Shown here one piece after another: positions 34,248-43,420 of a stretch of 49,073 bases of DNA. The number at the start of each line of letters is the position of its first letter. The first letter of the stretch is position 1. The notes below the pieces were generated by a model. The model saw nothing but the letters and a program-made list of their open reading frames with translations. It searched no databases and was not told the DNA's origin. A program made the translations under genes and the position numbers. Source of the DNA: Deltaproteobacteria bacterium (GTDB taxonomy: Bacteria; Desulfobacterota; DSM-4660; Desulfatiglandales; Desulfatiglandaceae); contig JAIPDI010000041.1 of NCBI GenBank assembly GCA_021737785.1, positions 1 through 49,073 on the forward strand. The letters run 5' to 3'.

Positions 34248-35024
34248 TTACCTTATCCTTAATTCCCATGCCTTGGCGTGTTTGAGAAAGACGTACCATG
34301 CAGAATTGACGGCAATGATAAACCCGGGGAGGCCGTCGAGAAACCCTAATTTCCACAGATAGCATTCCAGAAATTTGCCCGCCAGATGCGCCGCGCCCGT
34401 CAAAATGAAGAGGCTGCCTGCAGGGCCGTGCTGCTGGGCATAGATATTGGAAAAGCTGTTTATGGTATCCACCTGATCGCTGATGGAGCGATAGACATAA
34501 TGAAAGATCGGCTCTGACAGGGCGGCCACCTTCCCATCGACGTCGAGCCTGTCATGGGGATCGATGCCGCCCCAGGCTGCCTTTCCCCTTCGGACCAGAC
34601 GTACCTTGCGGTCCGGATACCACCCGCCGTGCCTGATCCATCTTCCCAGGTATCTGGACAATCTGGGCATTGAAAAGCCGCATATGTCCAAGGCCGCATT
34701 ATTCAGGCGGTATTGAATCTCTTCAGCAAGGCCGTCCGATATCTCCTCATCGGCATCGAGGCACAGGATCCACTCCGATGTCGCCTGCGCCATTGCAAAT
34801 TGCTTCTGGGCGACATAACCCGCCCATCGGTGGTGGATGACCCTGGCGCCATGGGCTTCACAGACAGCCTCTGTATCGTCGCTGCTTCCTGAATCCACCA
34901 CCACGATCTCGTCCGCAAACCCCACGCTTGTCAGCAGGCGAGCGATCCGATCCGCCTCATTCTTGGCTATAACAGCCACGCTGATGGTGGGTTTCTCCGC
35001 GGTCATATACAAATACTCATCCAT
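34248..35024 (-). CDS. WaaE/KdtX-like GT2 glycosyltransferase
   Basis: 258 residues from ATG at 35024; ATG at 35006 is an alternative, and neither has a clear ribosome site. ISVAVIAKNEADRIARLL, VVDSGSSDDTE and LCLDADEEIS are GT2 motifs; RHGGWYPDRKVRLVRRG and HDRLDV are typical of the WaaE/KdtX group that adds glucose or heptose residues to the lipopolysaccharide inner core. A hydrophobic C-terminal part suggests membrane association. It stands alone on the minus strand. Confidence 0.82.
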   Translation of the reverse strand: MDEYLYMTAEKPTISVAVIAKNEADRIARLLTSVGFADEIVVVDSGSSDDTEAVCEAHGARVIHHRWAGYVAQKQFAMAQATSEWILCLDADEEISDGLAEEIQYRLNNAALDICGFSMPRLSRYLGRWIRHGGWYPDRKVRLVRRGKAAWGGIDPHDRLDVDGKVAALSEPIFHYVYRSISDQVDTINSFSNIYAQQHGPAGSLFILTGAAHLAGKFLECYLWKLGFLDGLPGFIIAVNSAWYVFLKHAKAWELRIR

Positions 35025-35326
35025 AGGGTTGTGAGTCTGTATGTTTATACCGACTTGTCGACGCCGGGTCAATCAAAAGCCTCGGTCCTTTGGTTTGAAA
35101 CGGCTTGATTTTCATCGGGTTTCCCATATAATACGACCCCATACCCTTTCTGTAGCTTGCAGGGGAGTCTGTGCGACCTATTGGCGCACTTGTGAACATC
35201 CAGTAAGAGAACCTTTGTGTCTCTACTGGCTTTGTGTGAGAATGGTTTTGTGTGCGGCCGGTAGGCCGCCATAGGGGGAACAGACCTATCGCAATAAAAG
35301 ATATTGCATCGGCTTTCGTGGAAGGG
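35025..35326. other. Divergent intergenic region
   Basis: About 300 bases between the WaaE-like gene and the next GT-C gene. No clear promoter, RNA or hairpin was recognised. A short open frame exists on the plus strand before 35327 without a ribosome site. Confidence 0.35.
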
Positions 35327-36982
35327 ATGCTTCAGCGACATGACGTACTCCTCATATTTGTCCTGGGGGTTCTTCTTTTGATGCCCTGTATCTGGTGTGA
35401 AACCAGCATCACCGGTCAGGACGAATACTGGCTCTCCTTTCGAACACCCATGGAGACACTGGAGCGCGGCGACTGGTTCACCCCGTGGGTGAACGGGGAG
35501 CCCCGTCTCAAGAAGCCCCCGCTCCTTTACTGGGCCATGCTGTTGAGCTATAAGGTCTTCGGCATCAGCCTTTTTGCGGCCCGCATCTGGGGGGTGCTCG
35601 CAGGGGCGGGTCTGGCCGCCTGTTCCGCCCTTCTGTACCGGGAGCTGTTCAAGCGGAGCGGGATCCTGGCAGGCCTGATCACCCTGGGCACCATTTCCGT
35701 TGCCATTGAGGGCCGCAGGGCCATGCTGGATCTCCCCCTGGCCTTTTTTACGGCCCTGGCCGTCTACTTTGCCGTCCGATGGGGCAGATCGGGCCGCCCG
35801 GCCTGGATACTGTGGGCGGCCTTTTCATTGGGCCTCTCTTTTCTGGTAAAAGGACCGGTCGGAATCATCCTTTTCGCCGTGGCCGCTGCCGGTGCAATAA
35901 TCGTTTTCAGGAGGTGGCACTTTCTTGCGTCAAACTGGCGTCACGTCCTGTGGGCATGCCTCCTCCTTGTGGCGGTCTCTCTCCCCTGGCCCATCGTCAT
36001 GGCCTGGCTGTGGCCCGATTTCCTCAAGATCATTGACGGCGAGGTCGCTGCCAGGGGGATCGGGACCGTGCATGTGAAGTCCCCCTTTTCCACCTTGGGC
36101 GGGGCGTTCGGCCTTGTTTTCCCCTGGTCTCTGATATTGCTTGCCGCATTGATCCGGTCCATCTACCCGGCAGGAAACGATTCGGCCCGAAAAGATCTCT
36201 GGCTTTTCACCTGGTTTTTCGGGTGCGTCATCCCTTTTTTCTTCATCAGGTCCTTTGCCCGTTATATGACGCCGCTGATTCCCGCGGCAGCCGTCCTCTG
36301 CGCTTATTGGCTGGAACAGGTGAAAGGCCCCTGGAAAACCCGGCTGCTGGGCATATCCGTGTCATTAATGGCCATGGTGGCGGTTCCCTTCAGCATCTTT
36401 TTCATATGGTTCGAACGCGGGGTTCCGACGGCGGTGATGGCCTTGGCCGTGGTGGGCCTGATGCTGTGGCTCACCTTTACAAAAAGAGATGTTCAAATGG
36501 TGGCAGGTTCTGTAGCCGTCCTCTTCTGTCTTATTATGGGCGGTCTCTATCCGTCCCTGGGGGTGAACGCGCTGCCTGAAGACCTCGATGAAATCATCGG
36601 TTCAAGACCGGTCGCCGCATACAACAGCTCACAGCCCTCCATGCTCTCCATCCGTATGAAAAAAAGCGCAATACGGATCCAGTCATGGGTCGAGGAGGAT
36701 CAAAACAGGCTGAAGCACCTGGACGGGTTTGTCTTTGTGAGGGAGGCCGACGCCCGGGAATTCGAGGCCCTGGCTGGGAAGCTGGAAATCGATGCGGTCA
36801 TGGCAGGCCGGTTCAGGACCTTTTACTCCCGCCAGGCATGGATTCGATTCGCCCGGGAGGACGCTACGGCTGCAGACTGGAAAGAGGCCGTGGCCCGGCA
36901 CTCCCTGGAGGCCCTTAAACCCGCAATCCGGTACTATCGGGTAAGGCCTGGTGGGGGGAAGAAGCTCGAAGCTCGAAGCTGA
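35327..36982 (+). CDS. Third ArnT-like GT-C glycosyltransferase
   Basis: 551 residues from ATG at 35327; the start is uncertain (GTG at 35318 is possible). TGQDEYWLSFRTPMETLERGDW and LKKPPLLYWA match the ArnT catalytic loop, although Arg-Tyr of the classic 'DEGRYAE' is replaced. About 12 membrane helices and a soluble C-terminal part follow. The last residues (GKKLEARS) are read from a heptameric repeat (gaagctc steps), so the C-terminus is repeat-derived. The acceptor and sugar are unknown. Confidence 0.78.
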   Translation: MLQRHDVLLIFVLGVLLLMPCIWCETSITGQDEYWLSFRTPMETLERGDWFTPWVNGEPRLKKPPLLYWAMLLSYKVFGISLFAARIWGVLAGAGLAACSALLYRELFKRSGILAGLITLGTISVAIEGRRAMLDLPLAFFTALAVYFAVRWGRSGRPAWILWAAFSLGLSFLVKGPVGIILFAVAAAGAIIVFRRWHFLASNWRHVLWACLLLVAVSLPWPIVMAWLWPDFLKIIDGEVAARGIGTVHVKSPFSTLGGAFGLVFPWSLILLAALIRSIYPAGNDSARKDLWLFTWFFGCVIPFFFIRSFARYMTPLIPAAAVLCAYWLEQVKGPWKTRLLGISVSLMAMVAVPFSIFFIWFERGVPTAVMALAVVGLMLWLTFTKRDVQMVAGSVAVLFCLIMGGLYPSLGVNALPEDLDEIIGSRPVAAYNSSQPSMLSIRMKKSAIRIQSWVEEDQNRLKHLDGFVFVREADAREFEALAGKLEIDAVMAGRFRTFYSRQAWIRFAREDATAADWKEAVARHSLEALKPAIRYYRVRPGGGKKLEARS

Positions 36983-37064
36983 AAGCTCAAAGCTGAAAGC
37001 TCAAAGGGGAAAGTCACCATCCCCAATCCCTCATTCCCTCAATCCCCCAATTTCCCAATTCTTT
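36959..37064. repeat. Heptamer repeat block
   Basis: Runs gaagctc/gaagctc/gaagctg/aaagctc/aaagctg/aaagctc, then a C-rich part with tccctca/ttccctc/aatcccc steps. It starts inside the GT-C gene, supplies its stop codon (36980-36982), and extends to the end of the DUF481 gene. Confidence 0.75.
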
Positions 37065-38183
37065 TTAAAACGCCCATCCCAGGCCGAAGTTCCAGGACTG
37101 GTCGTAATTGGTTTTTCCGTCCGCCGGCTGGTTGTCATAGTCATAATTGAATTGAAAAGAGGCAAAAAGCTTCAGGACCATCGGGATGCGAATCCCGGTA
37201 CGGGTGCGGGCCACCCAGTTTTCGCTGTCCTGAAAACTGTATAAAATATCATCATGGTGATAAATCTGGAAGAACTTGTCAAAGAACCACATATCAAAAT
37301 CAAGGGCCCAGTAGCCGGCAAAATAGTCCCGCTGCGTTTCGTTATTCAAAAATCGCATGGGCCTGCTGTACTTTTCATATGCATAGGCGGGTCCCAATTT
37401 GGCGGAGAGATTTTTCATTTCCGATCTCCAGAACTGGTAGCCGGCCCCTGCCGCAACATTGGCAAGAAGGTCCAAATCCTTGAATTTGTCGGTCTGGGCC
37501 GTGGCGTTGCCGAATACAAACCACTTCTTGTCGAGAAAACGACTGTAGGTAGCCGAACCCAGGGCATTGTCCTTGCTGAGCTTGTCGTTGCTCCATTCCT
37601 TGTGGAATTCCCCGTAGAGTTTAATCTCATGAGGCAGTTTGGAAACCATCAGGTTCCCCATCAGACTGTACTTTTCAGTATTGGTATTCCCGGTTTCCTT
37701 GCCGGCCCCGGCCGAGATGTTGCCGGTGAATTCCCACCCGGCCGGCGGCTTGGGCTGTTCCAGACTCTTGACCTGGGCCGTGGAGACAGGGACCGGAGGG
37801 CTGCCGTCGGCCGGCTCCAGGATCAGGACGTTATCCTCTCCTGCTTTAATTTTGCCGATGAGTGTCTCTTCGTTTCGCAGATAGGCCTCCAGCGACGTTT
37901 CTGTGGTAAGGCTTTTCACCTCTTCCCATTTGATGGTGATCTTTCCTGCATAGGAGGTCTTGAACACCAGCTTGCCTAAAGACATGGAAACCACGCTCCC
38001 CTGGAGACGGTCGCCGTTTTTCATCATCAGTTCATCTGCGCCGGCCATGCCCACAAACAAGAAGAACAGAAGACCGGCGGACACCACTGACACGCTGCCT
38101 CTTATGCGTTTCCGGATTCGTCTTGGCCATACCTCTCTTTTACCGCTTACGTTCTGGTTGAATCGAATGTGACCGCTGTCCAT
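37065..38183 (-). CDS. DUF481 outer-membrane beta-barrel protein
   Basis: 372 residues from ATG at 38183, where GAGGGG precedes. A long basic start then a hydrophobic SVVSAGLLFFLFVGMAGA signal with likely cleavage before DELMMK. Residues about 50-125 form a small all-beta domain (LMMKNGDRLQGSV...). The rest is DUF481, an outer-membrane barrel similar to E. coli YdiY: alternating aromatic strands and a terminal phenylalanine (LGWAF) that is the barrel-insertion signal. The function is unknown, possibly linked to salt or osmotic response. Confidence 0.8.
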   Translation of the reverse strand: MDSGHIRFNQNVSGKREVWPRRIRKRIRGSVSVVSAGLLFFLFVGMAGADELMMKNGDRLQGSVVSMSLGKLVFKTSYAGKITIKWEEVKSLTTETSLEAYLRNEETLIGKIKAGEDNVLILEPADGSPPVPVSTAQVKSLEQPKPPAGWEFTGNISAGAGKETGNTNTEKYSLMGNLMVSKLPHEIKLYGEFHKEWSNDKLSKDNALGSATYSRFLDKKWFVFGNATAQTDKFKDLDLLANVAAGAGYQFWRSEMKNLSAKLGPAYAYEKYSRPMRFLNNETQRDYFAGYWALDFDMWFFDKFFQIYHHDDILYSFQDSENWVARTRTGIRIPMVLKLFASFQFNYDYDNQPADGKTNYDQSWNFGLGWAF

Positions 38184-38537
38184 TATCCCCTCTCCCCTTT
38201 CTGCAGGGATGTCCTCCAACAAAATCAGCGGAGGCCCCTTGTATTTCCATGCCGGACACGCCTGGGACAAAAAAAAATGGCCTTTGGCAAAGGCGCCCAA
38301 TGATTGGTATATCTATTTTTTGTTGTTATCCGCCTTACAGCGTTATGGTTTGCAGGACAACCCAGACGTTCTCCAAAATTACTTCCCCGGTGCGCACAGG
38401 AAGTCGTCCATCGGGCCTTGCGTCAGGGGACTATAGGCAAAGGAAAAGAGCGTGTCAACCCGCAACCGAAATATTCCGGGAGAAGATCCCTTTGACCCTT
38501 AGGCCACAGAAGGGACGGATGACGAGGGAGTGATTCT
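38184..38537. other. Intergenic region downstream of livH
   Basis: About 350 bases between the DUF481 gene start and the livH stop, both on the minus strand. It should contain the DUF481 promoter. No clear sites, hairpins or genes were recognised. Confidence 0.35.
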
Positions 38538-39419
38538 CTACACTCGTTCCTTGAATTCGGTGCCCAAGAGGCCTTCCGGCCGGATCAGCAGGACCAGAAT
38601 GATAATGAGGAAGGCCAGGGTGTTCTTGAACGCCACGGAGATGAAGCCCCCTGCCAGGCTTTCTGCCACACCGATGATCAGACCCCCCACAATGGCCCCG
38701 GGGAGACTGTTGAGGCCCCCTAAGATGGCTGCGGCAAATCCTTTGAGGAAGGGCTCCAGCATAAAGAAAGGATCGAGGAGCAGGGATGGCGCCAGAAAGA
38801 GTCCGGCCAGGACCCCCAGAGATGCGGCCAGGCCCCAGCTCAGGGCGAGGATCCTGCGAGTGGGGATACCCATGGTCTGGGCCGCAGGAAGGTTTTCAGA
38901 AGTGGCCCGCATGGCCAGTCCCAGCCGAGTCTTCTGGACCAGAAGAAACAGGAGGAGGCTTGCGGCCAGACCGATGCCCAGGGTGCCCAGGCTCAATTGG
39001 CTGATCACAATGCCGCCCACCCGGTAGATCTTTGTGTCTGAGAGGGGAAAGGGAAATGCCTGGGTTTCCGTACCCCCAAAGTAGGAAACCAGCCCCTGGA
39101 TGATCAGTCCCAGTCCCAGGGTCAGGATGATCTGGCCCAGCTGGGTGGCCTCGCGGCGCTGGGCCGGCACCAGGACGCAGAAATAAAAGGCCATGGCCAG
39201 GCCTGCCCCGGAGAGGATGGCCAGGGGGAAGGCGATGCCGTAGGGCAGATTGAATCCCAGGAACATGAAGGCAACAAAGGTGCCGGCGGTTGTCATATCG
39301 CCGTGGGCAAAATTGAGGATGCGCGTGGAGCGGTAGATCAGGGCCAGTCCCAGTGCCACCAGGGCGTAGATGGCGCCTGTGGAGAGACCTGAAACCGCAT
39401 ATTGAAGAAACTGGGTCAT
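38538..39419 (-). CDS. livH: Branched-chain-type ABC permease LivH
   Basis: 293 residues from ATG at 39419. QYAVSGLSTGAIYALVALGLALIYRSTRILNFAHGDM is split across the first helix and the LivH signature (NFAHGD); eight or so membrane segments. It pairs with LivM to form the inner-membrane channel of a HAAT-family importer. It is the last gene of the operon, 19 bases after livM. Confidence 0.92.
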   Translation of the reverse strand: MTQFLQYAVSGLSTGAIYALVALGLALIYRSTRILNFAHGDMTTAGTFVAFMFLGFNLPYGIAFPLAILSGAGLAMAFYFCVLVPAQRREATQLGQIILTLGLGLIIQGLVSYFGGTETQAFPFPLSDTKIYRVGGIVISQLSLGTLGIGLAASLLLFLLVQKTRLGLAMRATSENLPAAQTMGIPTRRILALSWGLAASLGVLAGLFLAPSLLLDPFFMLEPFLKGFAAAILGGLNSLPGAIVGGLIIGVAESLAGGFISVAFKNTLAFLIIILVLLIRPEGLLGTEFKERV

Positions 39420-39438
39420 GGGATGTGCTCCTCTGCTC

Positions 39439-40419
39439 TTAGCGGAATGGCCAGTTCCTGAAATACAGCCGCATCTTGAACCATCTGCCATACAGCCCCA
39501 TCGGCTCGAAAATCAGGACGATGAGTATGGTGACGCCGTAGACGACCGGGACCATCTCCTTGTAGGCGCTGAAGAATTGGGGTACCAGGATCACGAATGC
39601 GGCCCCCATGATGGATCCTTCCACAGAGGCCAGACCCCCGATGATCACGGCCACAAACAGGGTGATAGATTCCATGAAGGTGAACATGTTGGGTTCCAGA
39701 TATCCCAGGAAAAGACCGTACAGCCCCCCCTGGACCCCGGTATAAAAGGAGCTGACCGCAAAGGACAACAGCTTGTAACGGGTGAGGCTCACCCCGATCA
39801 CCTCGGCGGCAATATCATTGTCCCTGATGGCAATAAAGGCGCGGCCGATGTAGGACGACACGATGTTGTAGCTTAACAGGGTGAAGACAAGGGCGATCAC
39901 AAAATTGAAGTAGTAGTTGAAGGCGATATCCGAGAGACCGAACACAGGGGTAAGCTTGTTCACAATAATGCCCATCCGGCCGCCTGAAAGCAGCTCTGAA
40001 TTGACAAAGACCTGGTAGACCGCGATGCCGAATCCCATGGTGGCAATGGCCAGATAAGGGCCTTTGAGCCTCAGCGAGGGAAAGCCCACCAGTATCCCGA
40101 ACACCCCTGCTGTCAGGCCTGCGGCGAAAAGCCCTATGGGCCAGGGGACTCCCATCAGGTTGAGGTGACCGAAGGTAAAGGCCCCGATACAGAGAAATCC
40201 AGCCTGCCCGAAAGAAATCTGACCCGTATACCCGATGAGGAGGTTCTGTCCCTGGACACCGATGGCGTAGATGAAGATAATGGTGGTGATGTAGGTGACA
40301 TGCTCCGGGACGAACCAGGGGAGAAAGAGGAGACAAAGGACAAAAAGCCCCACCCAGACACGGGTCCATGTCTTTCGGATGAGCTGGAGTTCTTCCCGGT
40401 AACTTTCGATCAGGTCCAT
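39439..40419 (-). CDS. livM: Branched-chain-type ABC permease LivM
   Basis: 326 residues. GYTGQISFGQAGF near the start and GIPSLRLKG-like GFPSLRLKGPYLAIATMGFG are LivM hallmarks, and FIAIRDNDIAAEVIGV is the coupling loop to the ATPases. The N-terminus is a charged 20-residue leader before the first helix. A weak ribosome site precedes ATG. It is separated from the upstream acyl-CoA ligase gene by a repeat-rich gap of about 330 bases. Confidence 0.92.
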   Translation of the reverse strand: MDLIESYREELQLIRKTWTRVWVGLFVLCLLFLPWFVPEHVTYITTIIFIYAIGVQGQNLLIGYTGQISFGQAGFLCIGAFTFGHLNLMGVPWPIGLFAAGLTAGVFGILVGFPSLRLKGPYLAIATMGFGIAVYQVFVNSELLSGGRMGIIVNKLTPVFGLSDIAFNYYFNFVIALVFTLLSYNIVSSYIGRAFIAIRDNDIAAEVIGVSLTRYKLLSFAVSSFYTGVQGGLYGLFLGYLEPNMFTFMESITLFVAVIIGGLASVEGSIMGAAFVILVPQFFSAYKEMVPVVYGVTILIVLIFEPMGLYGRWFKMRLYFRNWPFR

Positions 40420-40435
40420 GTGATGTAAACCAATT

Positions 40436-40753
40436 TAGGGATTGCGAATTTAGGGATTGAGGAATTCCCAAATCCCTGAATTCCAGAATTCCTGAATACC
40501 TTTGGTTGGGTACTGGGTATTGGGCGCACCTTTTGCTCGTTGCTGGATGCCGTTACTAATTACTCGTTGCCGTTCACTGCTTATTGCCTACTGTTTACTG
40601 CTTACTCGTAGCGATTCCTGCTTGCCCGTTTTTGGGGTTTATTGAATCCGTCCGGTTTTTGCTGACCTCTGACTTCCGACTTCCGACTTCCGACTTCCGA
40701 CCTCTGCTCCCTGCCCCCTGCTCCCTGCTCCCTGCTTGCCTTGTGCCTTGCGC
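40436..40753. repeat. Large block of heptamer repeats inside the liv operon
   Basis: Almost all of this gap is periodic: gggtact/gggtatt/gggcgca near 40505, a ttactcg/ttgccgt/tcactgc/ttattgc/ctactgt/ttactgc run (about 40550-40615), four exact gacttcc copies (40671-40698) and gctccct/gccccct/gctccct/gctccct (40706-40735). No gene is present. It separates livM from the acyl-CoA ligase gene. Confidence 0.8.
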
Positions 40754-42556
40754 CTACTTCCCGTACATCTTATTTATCAGATCCTTGTAACGTTCTTCCA
40801 GGAAACGTCGTTTGACCTTCTTGGTGGGCGTGACGTCGCCGTCCTCTTCGTAAAACCGCCGGGGGAGGAGTTCAAACTTCTTGATGGTCTCCACCTTGGA
40901 GAGGGTTTTGTTGACTTTCTGAACTTCGCCCTCAATCAACTTTCGTATCTCCGGGTTCTGGGTCAGGTCGGCAAAGGTAGTAAATGGGACCCGGTTGTCC
41001 TGGGCATACTTGGTCACGTTGTCTTCGTCAATCAGGATGAGGGCGGTCAGATATTTGCGGCCGTCTCCGATGACCACCGCGTCCTGGATGTACTGGCCGA
41101 ATTTCAGCTTGTTCTCTATGAAGGCGGGAGTGATGTTTTTGCCGCCGCCGGTGATAATAATGTCCTTTTTGCGGTCCAGTATCTTGAGAAAACCGTCTTC
41201 CATGACCCCCACATCCCCTGTGTGGAGCCATCCGTCAATAACGGTCTCGGCCGTTAGTTCGGGGTTCTTGAAATATCCCTTGAAGACGCCTTCCCCCCGG
41301 CACAGGATCTCGCCGTCTTCTGCAATCCGGACCTCCACCCCCGGGAGCGGTTCTCCCACATATCCCCAGCGGGGCCGGTCGATCCTCTGGACCGCGATCA
41401 CCCCGGTGGATTCGGTCTGGCCATACCCCTCCCGCAGCGGTACGCCGAGGGCATTGAAGTACTGAAAAAGATCCGGAGAGGCGGGAGCGGCCGCACATAC
41501 TGCCCAGCGGACCCGCTCCAGGCCCATCTGTCGCTTGAGATGATAGAGGACCAGCCAGTAAAAGGGCCAGTACACAAGGGAGCGGAGGAACCGTTCCCCT
41601 TTCCCCTGTGCCGCGGACCGGACATAGGCCAGGCCGGCCCCGACCCCGAGGCGATAACACGCCCGTTTCACCAATGTGGAGTCGGACATCCGGATCTCCA
41701 CCATGGAGGCGAACTTTTCCCAGATCCGGGGGACGCTGGCAAAGACCGTTGGGGAGACCTCCCGAAGATTCTGGGGGAGGGTGTCCATGCTCTCCACAAA
41801 ATTGACCGTGGCCCCGGCCCGTATGGCCTGGAACAGGGAGATGAGGTTCTCATAGATATGGGCCAGGGGGAGGTAGGAGAGGAGTTCATCCGTAGGGTAC
41901 ATCGGGGTGGCTTCCGTGAAAGATTCGGTGATGCTCAGGATGTTTTGATGGGTGATCATGGCCCCCTTGGGCCGGCCCGTGGTCCCGGAGGTATAGATCA
42001 TCATGGCGGTATCGTGGGGATGGATCCCCTCCATGCGACGGAAGACGGCATCGGGGCGGGCGGCCAGATAGGCGGCGCCTGTTTTCAGAAATTCATCAAA
42101 AAAGAGAATCGCCTCGTGGGCAAATCCCCAGAGGCCTTTGGGGTCCCAGACCACGATCTGTTTCACGGAGAGGTCCGGGAGGATCTGGAGGACCTTGTCC
42201 ACCTGCTCCTCGTTTTCAACAAAGAGGATCTTTGATTCCGAATGGCCCACCACATAGTTGACCTGATCCGGAGCGGACGTGGAGTAGACCCCGCAGGTTA
42301 CGCATCCGATGGCCATGGCGGCCAGGTGACAGAAGAGCCACTCAGGCCGGTTGTCCCCCAGGATGGCCACCCGTTCTCCGGGCTGGATATCCAGCGCGAG
42401 CATGGCCGCTCCTGTCTCCAGGACCTTTTCCCCATATTCCTTCCATGAGATCCGGTTCCAGATGCCGTGTTCTTTCCGCCGGAGGGCCACACGGTCCTTA
42501 CGGGCGGATACCTGCTCGAAAAAGAGTGCCGGGAAGTTTGCAGGCGGGTTCGCCAC
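40754..42556 (-). CDS. Long-chain / aryl acyl-CoA synthetase (AMP-forming)
   Basis: 600 residues from GTG at 42556, which overlaps the livF stop as TAGTG and has AAGGAGG eight bases upstream. ANL superfamily: P-loop YTSGTTGRPKGAM, adenylation motif GYGQTESTG, hinge DRKKDIIITGGGKNI. Enzymes of this branch are about 600 residues and lack membrane segments, like bacterial FadD15-type ligases. Placed inside a liv-type importer operon, it probably activates the imported carboxylic acid to its CoA thioester. Exact chain or ring substrate is unknown. Confidence 0.9.
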   Translation of the reverse strand: MANPPANFPALFFEQVSARKDRVALRRKEHGIWNRISWKEYGEKVLETGAAMLALDIQPGERVAILGDNRPEWLFCHLAAMAIGCVTCGVYSTSAPDQVNYVVGHSESKILFVENEEQVDKVLQILPDLSVKQIVVWDPKGLWGFAHEAILFFDEFLKTGAAYLAARPDAVFRRMEGIHPHDTAMMIYTSGTTGRPKGAMITHQNILSITESFTEATPMYPTDELLSYLPLAHIYENLISLFQAIRAGATVNFVESMDTLPQNLREVSPTVFASVPRIWEKFASMVEIRMSDSTLVKRACYRLGVGAGLAYVRSAAQGKGERFLRSLVYWPFYWLVLYHLKRQMGLERVRWAVCAAAPASPDLFQYFNALGVPLREGYGQTESTGVIAVQRIDRPRWGYVGEPLPGVEVRIAEDGEILCRGEGVFKGYFKNPELTAETVIDGWLHTGDVGVMEDGFLKILDRKKDIIITGGGKNITPAFIENKLKFGQYIQDAVVIGDGRKYLTALILIDEDNVTKYAQDNRVPFTTFADLTQNPEIRKLIEGEVQKVNKTLSKVETIKKFELLPRRFYEEDGDVTPTKKVKRRFLEERYKDLINKMYGK

Positions 42557-43332
42557 TACCAGGTCCTCCTTTTCTTGTAGAGACGCCACCCCTTGGGCGA
42601 AGCGGTCTCCCCGCCGATGCCGAGGTAAAGTTCCTGCACATCCTCGTTTTGTTTCAGCTCGGTTGCGCTTCCTTCCAGCACGATCCTCCCCGATTCCATG
42701 ATATACCCGAAGGTGGCGATGCTGAGGGCCATTTTGGCGTTCTGTTCCACCAGCAGGAGGGTGGTCTCTTTTTGGCTGATCTGGGACAGGGCGTCATATA
42801 CATGCCGGGAGACCTTGGGGGCGAGGCCCAGGGAGGGCTCATCCAGCATCAGGAGCCTGGGACGGCGAAGCATGGCCCTGGCCACCGCGAGCATCTGCTG
42901 CTCTCCGCCGGAAAGGGTTTCGGCCTGCTGATGGGCCCGGGACTTCAGTATGGGAAAAAGCCCGAACACAAAGGCCATGTCCTCCTGGATTCCCTTGTCT
43001 TTTCTCCCCCAGCAGCCCAGATCCAGGTTTTCACTGACCGTCAATTCCCGGAAAAGACCCCTGTCTTCAGGGACGTACACGATGCCGAGGGCCGCGATCC
43101 GTTCAGGGGCCAGGCGGTGTATCCGCTTTCCGGCAAATTCAATGCTCCCCTTCTTGGGCTGATCCTTCAACAGCCCTGCAATGGTCTTGAGCAGGGTGGT
43201 TTTTCCTGCCCCGTTCGGCCCCAGCACGGCAAATATCTCCCGCTCCTTCACCTCCAGGGAGAGTCCGTGCAGGGCATATATCCGATCGTAATAAAGGGTC
43301 TCGATGCTCTGGATCTTCAACAACGGGGCCAT
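42556..43332 (-). CDS. livF: Branched-chain-type ABC ATPase LivF
   Basis: 258 residues. Walker A GPNGAGKTT, signature LSGGEQQM, Walker B LLMLDEPSLGL and the LivF-type C-terminus. The last residues (KGWRLYKKRRTW) are basic and specific to this copy; the stop overlaps the GTG start of the acyl-CoA ligase, which ties ligase synthesis to the transporter. About 90 bases separate it from livG. Confidence 0.92.
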   Translation of the reverse strand: MAPLLKIQSIETLYYDRIYALHGLSLEVKEREIFAVLGPNGAGKTTLLKTIAGLLKDQPKKGSIEFAGKRIHRLAPERIAALGIVYVPEDRGLFRELTVSENLDLGCWGRKDKGIQEDMAFVFGLFPILKSRAHQQAETLSGGEQQMLAVARAMLRRPRLLMLDEPSLGLAPKVSRHVYDALSQISQKETTLLLVEQNAKMALSIATFGYIMESGRIVLEGSATELKQNEDVQELYLGIGGETASPKGWRLYKKRRTW

Positions 43333-43420
43333 GGGGTCTCTTTCAATATAAGCTTCAAATGGTTATCCTGGCTTTCCACTGTCAAGGCGCCGGTCTCCGG
43401 TAATCATCAATCGACAATCG

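Noticed and set aside
35925-35940. TGGCAC...TTGC resembling a sigma54 promoter
   Set aside because: The spacing is one base short of the consensus and it lies inside a coding region.
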